In this document: one piece after another, positions 1 through 5,524 of the stretch
Numbering within the stretch: the stretch's first letter is position 1
Layout: the number at the start of each line of letters is the position of its first letter
NCBI GenBank assembly: GCA_031278315.1
Contig: JAITKS010000226.1
Location: 1 to 5,601, forward strand
Length of the DNA: 5,601 bases
Reading direction: 5' to 3'
DNA from: Planctomycetaceae bacterium
Lineage (GTDB): Bacteria > Planctomycetota > Planctomycetia > Pirellulales > Thermoguttaceae
The notes under the pieces: model-generated
The model's input: only the letters and a program-made list of their open reading frames with translations
What the model was told of the DNA's origin: nothing
Database searches by the model: none
Translations under genes and position numbers: made by a program

Positions 1-63
1 CTTGTTATTATCAGCATTATCAGCCGAATAATTGAATAAAGATGCATCTTTATTATCGTTCAT
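1..63 (-). CDS. N-terminus of an unidentified protein, cut by the window edge
   Basis: An ATG at 63-61 opens a frame of 21 codons that is still open at the window edge. The visible protein starts MNDNKDASLFNYSADNADNN and is polar and Asn/Asp-rich, with no signal peptide or membrane segment. A stop codon (TAA, 72-70) lies in frame just two codons upstream, so this ATG is the earliest possible start. There is no Shine-Dalgarno sequence ahead of it, as with the two complete genes. It runs in the same direction as the DUF4175-like gene but about 470 bp beyond it, so it probably has its own promoter. A 20-bp perfect palindrome covers codons 4-10, and a 16-bp palindrome lies 58 bp upstream. In planctomycetes DUF4175-like genes often sit near MoxR-type ATPase and DUF58 genes, but nothing visible identifies this product. 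A short chance frame is the alternative. Confidence 0.5.
   Translation of the reverse strand, partial: MNDNKDASLFNYSADNADNNK
35..54. repeat. 20-bp perfect palindrome inside the start of the left-edge gene
   Basis: The sequence AATAAAGATGCATCTTTATT is its own reverse complement over all 20 bases, centred between 44 and 45. It spans codons 4-10 of the gene starting at 63. In mRNA it could fold into a hairpin of about eight pairs just after the start codon. As DNA it could be a site for a dimeric regulator. Function is not shown. Confidence 0.75.
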
Positions 64-120
64 AAAAAATTAGTAAATTAATTGTCAATGTTAATTTTTT
101 AATAAGAAAATTATTGTGAT

Positions 121-136
121 GGTTACAATTGTAACC
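121..136. promoter_or_regulatory. 16-bp perfect palindrome, candidate operator
   Basis: GGTTACAATTGTAACC is a perfect palindrome, 58 bp upstream of the ATG at 63. Its core TACAATTGTA fits TACANNTGTA, the published operator consensus of CopY-type repressors, which belong to the BlaI/MecI winged-helix family. Placement in the upstream region of the left-edge gene fits an operator. No good sigma-70 promoter was found beside it, and no regulator gene is visible, so the role is inferred. Confidence 0.45.
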
Positions 137-177
137 GTTCACGGAAATTTTGTAAAATATCAGTGTCAGCGGAATAT

Positions 178-288
178 TTATTTTAATATTTTTGTGTTTA
201 TTAATTTTTGATTTTTGATTTCGGTTTCGAGTTGTTTCAGTTCTTCCATATCTTGTTTGTCGGTTTGTGCGAGTTCGTATTTTTTGGG
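178..288 (-). pseudogene. Short gene-like remnant with charged helical C-terminus
   Basis: One minus-strand frame is open for 36 codons between stops at 291-289 and 180-178. It contains LAQTDKQDMEELKQLETEIK and ends in a Lys-rich tail, which looks like the end of a charged amphipathic helix or coiled coil and not like random AT-rich translation. The only in-frame ATG (249-247) would give 23 residues, with no ribosome binding site. The frame begins exactly where a decayed copy of the interspersed hairpin repeat (286-330) ends, as expected if a repeat had cut off the rest of a gene. I do not recognise the protein. The other reading is a chance frame; base use resembles that of the neighbouring real genes. 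Confidence 0.3.
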
Positions 289-330
289 TTATGAATTTTA
301 AGGATTAATCCTGACACCCTTTCAGGACTG
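286..330 (-). repeat. Degenerate copy of interspersed hairpin repeat (family 1)
   Basis: Read on the minus strand from 330, the sequence begins CAGTCCTGAAAGGGTGTCAG and ends near TCATAACC. It aligns with the unit starting at 5258 on the plus strand, which begins CAGCCCTGAAAGGGCGGCCG and reaches TCATAACC at 5289-5296. Similarity therefore extends well past the hairpin, with a small length difference in the middle. Two substitutions in the core weaken the stem. A partial second match, TTCAGGGCTG, lies at 339-348. Confidence 0.55.
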
Positions 331-435
331 ATTTGAAATTCAGGGCTGTTGTGAAATCATTAAATTTTATTCTTCTTGCAATCAATGGAAAAGAAAACAG
401 TTACTATATTTTAGTTGAATATCTTAAACTCTCAA

Positions 436-485
436 TAGAGATACAAGGCGTTGTGTCTTTACTGTTCGATTTTATTTTTTGTAAC
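436..485 (-). repeat. Interspersed repeat family 2, copy next to the 3' end of the DUF4175-like gene
   Basis: On the minus strand 485-436 begins GTTACAAAAAATAAAA and continues into a near-palindrome (AGACACAA, CGCC, TTGTATCT). It aligns without gaps with plus-strand 3103-3152: the first 16 bases are identical, the next 8 diverge, and 21 of the last 26 match. It lies 46 bp beyond the stop codon of the DUF4175-like gene. The partly mismatched stem may act as a weak terminator or mRNA end, but a T-rich flank exists only on the plus-strand side. Confidence 0.6.
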
Positions 486-531
486 AATTCAATAATGTTA
501 CCAACTCCATTTTTTTGCGGATTGCCGAAAT

Positions 532-3081
532 TTAATTATTGTTTAGCAATAATTCTTTAATTTGTTTTTTTCGTAATTCTTCTGTTTCGATTTGTATTTG
601 TTTTTGATTTTTTATAATGCTGCGCAGTATATCAATTATTTCGTTGTAACTTTCCATTGAAATCATGTTATCTCTGATTGTTGTCATTTTTTTCAGGATT
701 ATATCGATTTGATCGATAGCGAATTTTCGTTTTTGTATTGCTTCTTGGCGAGTTGGTTTATCCCGTATTGTCAGAGTTTTGTCGAAAATATTTATTAGAC
801 GGTCTAATTCGGGGAAGTCGCGCTCGATCAAACTTGTTATCGGCGAAATAATACCTATATCAATTCGTGATTCTGATTCCGAATTAAAAATTTTATTATT
901 TATCATTTCACGCCGAATTGTTTTAAATGTGTCAACTATAGTTCTTAATTCGTAAACTTCTTTCTGTGTATCTCTCAACGCACGGGAAATATTGTATTGA
1001 CCTAACACGGCTTGTTCTTTTGAAATCGTGCCGAGTAATTCTTTCTTTTTTGAATCTAATTCGTTTTGTTTTTCTTCTTTTTCTTCTTCCGGTGTATTGT
1101 CTGGAATTTTCATTTCCTCGACCATTTTTACCAACGAATCTTCAGGCTTTAGCGGATAATTTTCAGTATTGATCAAACGTTTTGTTATTTCGACTTCACC
1201 AATCAGAGTTTCAAAATGTTGACGTAACGAAATTTCTCTTGTTTCGAGTATCAATTTCAATTGCTCCGGTGTTACGATTTCTAATTCCCACGATTGCCCT
1301 AATCCGATCTGATTCGTTTTCGGTAAATCAAGATTAAATTTATCCATTGCCTCAATTCGTAACGATAATTTATCACCTGCTGTCAAGTTTAATTTTTCCG
1401 CATTAAATTCGGTATTAAGATTGAAAAGAGTTTGTGCATTACCAATTCCTTCTATTTCAGTTGTACCGTCTGTTGTTCTTTCGGCTGATTCTGATTCTGC
1501 TGCAGCGTCAGATTCAGAATTTGTATTTTCAGTTGAATTTTTTAGTTCGTCTGAATTATCTGCCCAATCAAATATAGTGAATTGCATTGGAATTTTCGGC
1601 GTAAGATTCGGCGTAAGATTTTTGTGAAAATTGAAATTGTCAGATTTAATGTTACTGCTATTATTACTGTTATTATTACTATTATTTTTATCTTCTATTT
1701 GTTTCGGCTGGTGATAAATTTTGTAACGGTAAATCACATTTGCGATCCCGTTATCATCTGTAATTTCACCGATAGTTGGTAATGTTGCATTCGGCGTAAT
1801 GACATTACCTATTCCGTCGAACCGAGCGGTAACAGTCGGCGGCTGATCTTTTAGTATATTTAATTCGAATCTTATCGATTGTTTATTTTTTAAGTTATCA
1901 ATATCTTGAAATACGAATCCGATTTTTGTATCGCTGCGTAAATTTTCAATATTATATTCGAGTTTTGTGAAAGCCGATTCGATTTTTTCTTCCCGTATAG
2001 TAACCGGTTCATTGTTATTCACGATAATTTTAGCGTTTAGCAGCGGTTTACTCGAAGTTAGCACGAGTTCAATCGATGTACCGTCTGGAATAACGGTTCT
2101 TATACTTGGCTTAATAGTTCGTTCTGTTCTTTGCATGTAATCTGGGAATTTTTGTAACAATTTTGCGTCCGCTAAAACAGGCGGCGGGACTACTTCAATT
2201 TTCAGACCGTCAATAATAGAATCGGCGGCGTTAATTCTTAAATTAACTGTTTCGAGCATTTCGGCGAATGTATAAGAAAAAATTCGCCAATCAGTTTTAT
2301 CAATTGTATCGATACGGAATTGGTCAATTAAAATTATACGGTATCCGCTTTCTTCAGACCCAATACGTAAACGAATAGTATCAGGTACAAGCGGCATAGT
2401 TGTATCTGCCCGAACTAACATTGTGAACGAATCGCCGCGTCTTATACGTATATATCCGTCTGTGAATCCGTCGGCGGTAATCCGCGACCGCCGCGGCCAT
2501 TCTTGATTTGATAACAGTAAATTACGTGAAAACCAGATTTCCGCTGTATCAGAATATTTCACACAAAGAAATATCGTTGCTATTAAAACTAGAATCAAAC
2601 AGAATAATCGAAATATAAGTTGACCTGAACGAAAAAATTTGCGTACATTAATTCCGCGTAACTTCTCGGACGCCGTGAGTAAAACTTCTTGTAGAAATTC
2701 AGGTGCAACTTCATTAGGATCATGTTTTATCCCGCTGATTTCAACTACCGTAACTAATGATTCATTCAACTCAGGCACGTACCGCTCGAACAAGTAAGCA
2801 AGCTGCCCGCTTTTGATATTCACTAAAAAACGCCGAAAAAGATACTTCCATAAAACATAAAACACCGTAAGAATCATTACAACTAATGCCGATACCCGTA
2901 ATGGTAATGCGAATTGAAAAAAACGATCAAGCAGAAAGTCCGCACAAAGCAGTAAAAAAATATAAAAAAACGTTACGATAATACCATCAAAAAAAATATA
3001 AAATCGTAATATACGTCTTAACGCACGTAAATTGCGATTTATTATTTCTGATAACGAAAATTGATTTCGATTACTGGACAT
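532..3081 (-). CDS. DUF4175-like membrane-anchored protein, 849 aa
   Basis: This is a large envelope protein of unknown biochemical role, of a type common in planctomycetes. Three hydrophobic segments are visible, near residues 28-50, 59-79 and 154-174; the Arg/Lys-rich segment 82-90 lies between the second and third. After the third comes a WPRR motif (195-198), then a beta-rich extracytoplasmic part with Ig-like strands, including a DDNGI motif (442-446) typical of this family. Residues 461-548 are a low-complexity linker: Asn/Ser-rich, a doubled NLTP (488-495), and Ser/Glu/Ala-rich (517-535). Residues 568-600 resume beta structure, and 604-845 is highly charged helix or coiled coil with REISLRQHFE (615-624). 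The ATG at 3081 is the first start, with no clear Shine-Dalgarno sequence. The upstream synthetase gene ends 113 bp away on the same strand. Family assignment comes from architecture and motifs; function is unknown, though DUF4175 genes often accompany MoxR/BatA-type clusters. Confidence 0.9.
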   Translation of the reverse strand: MSSNRNQFSLSEIINRNLRALRRILRFYIFFDGIIVTFFYIFLLLCADFLLDRFFQFALPLRVSALVVMILTVFYVLWKYLFRRFLVNIKSGQLAYLFERYVPELNESLVTVVEISGIKHDPNEVAPEFLQEVLLTASEKLRGINVRKFFRSGQLIFRLFCLILVLIATIFLCVKYSDTAEIWFSRNLLLSNQEWPRRSRITADGFTDGYIRIRRGDSFTMLVRADTTMPLVPDTIRLRIGSEESGYRIILIDQFRIDTIDKTDWRIFSYTFAEMLETVNLRINAADSIIDGLKIEVVPPPVLADAKLLQKFPDYMQRTERTIKPSIRTVIPDGTSIELVLTSSKPLLNAKIIVNNNEPVTIREEKIESAFTKLEYNIENLRSDTKIGFVFQDIDNLKNKQSIRFELNILKDQPPTVTARFDGIGNVITPNATLPTIGEITDDNGIANVIYRYKIYHQPKQIEDKNNSNNNSNNSSNIKSDNFNFHKNLTPNLTPKIPMQFTIFDWADNSDELKNSTENTNSESDAAAESESAERTTDGTTEIEGIGNAQTLFNLNTEFNAEKLNLTAGDKLSLRIEAMDKFNLDLPKTNQIGLGQSWELEIVTPEQLKLILETREISLRQHFETLIGEVEITKRLINTENYPLKPEDSLVKMVEEMKIPDNTPEEEKEEKQNELDSKKKELLGTISKEQAVLGQYNISRALRDTQKEVYELRTIVDTFKTIRREMINNKIFNSESESRIDIGIISPITSLIERDFPELDRLINIFDKTLTIRDKPTRQEAIQKRKFAIDQIDIILKKMTTIRDNMISMESYNEIIDILRSIIKNQKQIQIETEELRKKQIKELLLNNN
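1474..1686. repeat. Low-complexity and tandem-repeat tract inside the DUF4175-like gene
   Basis: Three repeat types sit together in the linker-coding part. A trinucleotide-like ATT/ACT tract at 1651-1686 encodes Asn and Ser. A perfect 12-bp tandem duplication, CGGCGTAAGATT at 1597-1608 and 1609-1620, encodes NLTP twice on the minus strand. An imperfect Ser/Glu/Ala-coding tract lies at 1474-1536. All units are multiples of three bases, so gain or loss of copies would change linker length without breaking the frame. Confidence 0.7.
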
Positions 3082-3102
3082 CTTATTATTTTATTCAGAT
3101 CC

Positions 3103-3152
3103 GTTACAAAAAATAAAACTGAAATATAAAGACACAATACATTGCGTCTCTA
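3103..3152 (+). repeat. Interspersed repeat family 2, copy between the two genes
   Basis: This is the second copy of the 50-bp repeat also found inverted at 436-485, about 80% identical by hand alignment. Its 3' half, TAAAGACACAATACATTGCG and the following CTCTA, is a near-perfect palindrome (AGACRCAAT paired with ATTGYGTCT). It fills most of the 113-bp gap between the synthetase stop and the DUF4175-like start. Transcribed from the minus strand it gives a hairpin followed by a T-rich stretch interrupted by other bases, so it may weakly terminate or stabilise the synthetase mRNA. It does not look like a strong terminator. Confidence 0.6.
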
Positions 3153-3194
3153 CAGAAATTTTTTTCGTTTATTACATTTTTCGTTACAACGGAT

Positions 3195-4820
3195 TTATTC
3201 TGACGTTTCGTTATTTGTCAGATTTATTGCGTAATTTTTTACTTCTTGCAGGTCTAATTTTCCGGTTCCGAGAGTTGGAATTGAATCAACTTTATAAAAA
3301 TTTGTTATTGACGGAATCCATAAATTTGGTATTCCGGATAGTTGTAATTTTTTACATATTTCTTGCGGTGTAATTTTTACATTTTCGCGTAGTAATACGA
3401 TAATACGTTCACCTCTTGCTTCGTCTGGAACGGCGGTTACGGCGGTAGAAATTTCGGCTTGTTCTAATTCTTGTTCGTTTTTTGTTTCATTTATTATTTT
3501 TTCGATTTCTTCTTCAATCAAAGAGTGCGGAACCATTTCACCTCCGATTTTTGAAATTCGGCTTAAGCGTCCTGTTATCCAAATGAATCCGTCTTTATCT
3601 ATTTTTGCGATATCACCTGTTGAGTACCAACCATTTTTTAGTACGGCGTCGGTTTTTTCTTTTTCTTTAAAGTATCCTTTCATCACCGTTGGACCTTTAA
3701 TTTGCAACATTCCTACAGTATCGACAGGTAAAATTTCGTCAGTTTCGGGGTTTGTTATTCTTGCTTCGAGATTAGAAAACGGTCGTCCGATAGTTCCTTC
3801 ACGTAACCAATTTTTGTAATCTTTGCGCCGTGTTTTTGGTACATTTGTTGACACGACGGGCGATAATTCTGTTGTGCCGTAGCCTTCAACGGGTCGATGT
3901 CCAAACTTTTGTTCCCATTGATCAGTTAGTTCGATTGATAATTTTTCAGCACCTCCGACAACAGTATTTACGGTTGCGAAATCTTCGGGTTCGCAGCGTC
4001 TTAAATATCCGCGTAGAAAAGTCGGTGTTGTTGGAAATAATGTACATTTGAATTGTCTTGCCATTTCGCCGACTTTTTTATAATCCAGCGGATTAAAATG
4101 ATAAACACCGATTAAATTTGTTAATGCCGGCAGCCAAAATGTTGTTGAATAACCGTAAGCGTGAAACAACGGTAATGAACCAAGTATCGGTTCTTTTTCA
4201 GTTAGAAGTAAATGTTCGACAAATGCGTGTACATTTTCGGCGATAGCATTGTGTGAAATCATTGAGCCTTTGGGAGTACCAGTCGAACCGGATGTAAAAA
4301 TTATCGTTATGAGATCATCGGAATTGACTTGTGTTAATCCAAGTGCGATTTCGAGAATACTAATCGGAGTAATATATGCATCGGCCCATGCGGTAAGTTT
4401 ATCGAGCAATGTAATTTTTGCGGGCAGTTCTTCCATTAGAACCAGATCGGCATTTAGTTTCAAATTTGGAAAGCGTTCTAGTATTTTTTTACTTGTAACG
4501 ATATGTTTAATTTCAGCTTTATCGATACAATCGTTCAATAGACCTGCGCTAAAAGTATAGTTTAAATTGACTGTAGTCCGACGGTCAAGAGTGAGACCGA
4601 GATTAGCAATTATTCCGTAAACTGACGACGGCATAAGTATGCCTACATTAGTTTCAGTTTTGCTCAATATACGATGAAATATACGCCGTAAAATAAGCGT
4701 TCTCAAAAGTGTTTGTGAACCGGTTAATGATACTCCGGTTGAATCGGCAAATTTAATATCATTTCTGCTATGGCGGCATTTACGTAAAAATTGACGAATA
4801 GGAATAAGTAATTTACTCAT
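3195..4820 (-). CDS. AMP-binding acyl synthetase, Aas-type (acyl-ACP/acyl-CoA synthetase domain), 541 aa
   Basis: This adenylate-forming enzyme should activate a fatty acid with ATP to acyl-AMP and pass it to ACP or CoA, feeding phospholipid acylation or fatty-acid recycling at the inner membrane. The ANL superfamily motifs are complete and in order: phosphate loop TSGSTGTPKG (176-185), PLFHAYGY (217-224), GYGTTE (313-318), YSTGD (399-403), hinge region GRLSRISKIGGE (417-428), and LGTGK (517-521) with the likely catalytic Lys521. Length is normal for a single synthetase. Residues 1-55 are basic and resemble the linker that joins the acyltransferase part to the synthetase part in planctomycete Aas fusions, but no transporter or PlsC-type acyltransferase domain precedes it here. 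The ATG at 4820 lacks a Shine-Dalgarno sequence. The DUF4175-like gene follows on the same strand. The acyl acceptor and chain length cannot be read from sequence; another acid substrate is possible. Confidence 0.93.
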   Translation of the reverse strand: MSKLLIPIRQFLRKCRHSRNDIKFADSTGVSLTGSQTLLRTLILRRIFHRILSKTETNVGILMPSSVYGIIANLGLTLDRRTTVNLNYTFSAGLLNDCIDKAEIKHIVTSKKILERFPNLKLNADLVLMEELPAKITLLDKLTAWADAYITPISILEIALGLTQVNSDDLITIIFTSGSTGTPKGSMISHNAIAENVHAFVEHLLLTEKEPILGSLPLFHAYGYSTTFWLPALTNLIGVYHFNPLDYKKVGEMARQFKCTLFPTTPTFLRGYLRRCEPEDFATVNTVVGGAEKLSIELTDQWEQKFGHRPVEGYGTTELSPVVSTNVPKTRRKDYKNWLREGTIGRPFSNLEARITNPETDEILPVDTVGMLQIKGPTVMKGYFKEKEKTDAVLKNGWYSTGDIAKIDKDGFIWITGRLSRISKIGGEMVPHSLIEEEIEKIINETKNEQELEQAEISTAVTAVPDEARGERIIVLLRENVKITPQEICKKLQLSGIPNLWIPSITNFYKVDSIPTLGTGKLDLQEVKNYAINLTNNETSE

Positions 4821-4840
4821 TATGTATTGAATGGAAATTT

Positions 4841-4894
4841 GTTAATAGGATTGAAAAGTTGTTAATTGAATTGAAAAGGTAAAAGGTAATAGGT
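4841..4894. repeat. Short tandem repeats upstream of the acyl synthetase gene
   Basis: Two adjoining 20-bp units (4841-4860 and 4861-4880) match at 17 of 20 positions; the first is GTTAATAGGATTGAAAAGTT. They overlap a run of three 7-bp units, AAAAGGT, AAAAGGT and AATAGGT (4874-4894). The array begins 20 bp upstream of the synthetase ATG, so it lies in the leader or promoter of that gene. Unit length near two helical turns would suit repeated protein sites, but simple replication slippage explains it equally well. Confidence 0.6.
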
Positions 4895-4942
4895 AATATA
4901 CGTATCGTACTATGAATTTAAGCGGTTCAAAAGTTATTTATC

Positions 4943-4974
4943 AAAAAAACCTGCTTATTGATTGTTAAGCAGGT
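4943..4974 (-). terminator. Rho-independent terminator or leader attenuator
   Basis: ACCTGCTTA (4949-4957) and TAAGCAGGT (4966-4974) form a perfect 9-bp stem with an 8-base loop. On the minus strand the stem runs directly into seven T residues (4949-4943), the classical form of an intrinsic terminator. On the plus strand no T run follows, so it acts leftward. It could end a transcript arriving from the right, or sit in the leader of the synthetase gene (ATG 123 bp downstream) as an attenuator. No gene ending just to its right was recognised. Confidence 0.6.
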
Positions 4975-4982
4975 GAATCAAA

Positions 4983-5011
4983 TTGACATTAAATTATGAA
5001 CAGTTTATTGT
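4983..5011 (+). promoter_or_regulatory. Candidate sigma-70-type promoter, plus strand
   Basis: A perfect TTGACA (4983-4988) is followed after exactly 17 bp by TATTGT (5006-5011), which matches four of six positions of the -10 consensus. A transcript would start near 5018 and run toward the inverted-repeat element at 5210, but no convincing plus-strand gene follows. In AT-rich DNA such matches also occur by chance. Confidence 0.3.
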
Positions 5012-5209
5012 GAGCAGCCGTTTATAATATTTGTTTTCCGATATGTAATTAGTCAGTGTGAATTGAAAGTTCAAGTGAGAGCGGTTTGAAATTCTATCTT
5101 ATAAATTTACAAAAACAATAACCGCAACTTACGCCGGACAAGCAGTCAGCTCGAACCAAGAATTAAAATCTATACTTTCCAAAAACATTAATGAAAAATA
5201 TCTGGTGTA

Positions 5210-5273
5210 ATATATACTATTCATACTTGAAAATTCGGTATTTGTTTTAAACAAAACCAGCCCTGAAAGGGCG
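5210..5273 (+). repeat. Left 64-bp inverted-repeat arm
   Basis: This arm is identical to the reverse complement of 5525-5588. Identity stops sharply on both sides: inwardly after GGGCG, where GCCGG is found here against ATCGG in the reverse complement of the right arm, and outwardly at ATATATACT. Confidence 0.95.
5258..5273 (-). repeat. Family-1 hairpin, copy in the left arm
   Basis: CAGCCCTGAAAGGGCG is the reverse complement of the hairpin at 5455-5470 and 5525-5540. The stem GCCCT/AGGGC encloses a 3-base loop. Confidence 0.85.
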
Positions 5274-5352
5274 GCCGGATATTGAGACTCATAACCAATG
5301 TAATGGAAACGGAACAATAATGTTGTTAATAATTGTTGTCGTTATTTTTTAC

Positions 5353-5367
5353 CGCCCATTCTGGGTG
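5353..5367 (+). repeat. Degenerate family-1 hairpin
   Basis: CGCCCATTCTGGGTG, preceded by TTTTTTACC, resembles the intact unit CGCCCTTTCAGGGCTG preceded by TTCTTAC at 5455. The stem partly survives as CCCA/TGGG with a changed sequence. Confidence 0.45.
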
Positions 5368-5454
5368 ATTTTATTTTATGCGTTAATGAATTGCTATTTG
5401 TCGTTTTTTGTCGGATTCTTCACAATATCTGTTAATGGCGGATTTATTTCTTAC

Positions 5455-5470
5455 CGCCCTTTCAGGGCTG
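5455..5470 (+). repeat. Family-1 hairpin, central copy
   Basis: CGCCCTTTCAGGGCTG is identical to the copy at 5525-5540 and lies 54 bp from it in the same orientation. It is inverted relative to 5258-5273. Confidence 0.85.
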
Positions 5471-5492
5471 CCCGATTTGGAGGAGGGCTTTT

Positions 5493-5513
5493 ACCCGCCC
5501 CGATGTGGCGGGT
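5493..5513. repeat. GC-rich hairpin in the centre of the element
   Basis: ACCCGCC (5493-5499) and GGCGGGT (5507-5513) form a perfect 7-bp stem with a 7-base loop. It is markedly more GC-rich than the surroundings and lies between two direct family-1 hairpins. No T run follows, so it is unlikely to be a terminator. Confidence 0.65.
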
Positions 5514-5524
5514 TATAATCCGAT

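Larger units (their letters stand above)
4895..5209. other. Intergenic stretch without a recognisable gene
   Basis: No frame here looks like a real protein. The stretch holds the minus-strand terminator hairpin, a possible plus-strand promoter (4983-5011), and a small inverted repeat TTGAAAGTTCAA at 5063-5074. A minus-strand small RNA ending at the terminator is possible, but no known RNA family was recognised. Confidence 0.5.

Noticed and set aside
60..88. TTGACA on the minus strand (88-83) with TATGAA 18 bp on, as promoter of the left-edge gene
   Set aside because: The -10 match overlaps the ATG at 63-61, so a transcript would start inside the coding region.
404..535. Minus-strand open frame of 43 codons after the DUF4175-like stop, with a coding-like look (VGNIIELLQKIKSNSKDTTP)
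   Set aside because: It has no start codon, and about a third of it is the family-2 repeat, so the protein-like look comes from repeat sequence. A frameshifted extension of the DUF4175-like protein is not supported.
333..560. Plus-strand frame of 75 codons with a TTG start
   Set aside because: It overlaps the 3' end of the DUF4175-like gene and a family-2 repeat, has no ribosome binding site, and is best explained as an antisense shadow.
966..4560. Other plus-strand frames of 66-103 codons inside the two large genes
   Set aside because: They are antisense to two clearly coding genes, have no recognisable domains, and are shadows of the real reading frames.
5129..5165. GGTTCGAGC on the minus strand, resembling a tRNA T-arm
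   Set aside because: The flanking bases do not form the 5-bp T stem, and no anticodon arm or acceptor stem can be drawn.
5129..5317. Minus-strand frame of 62 codons
   Set aside because: Most of it translates the left inverted-repeat arm and family-1 hairpin. There is no independent coding evidence.
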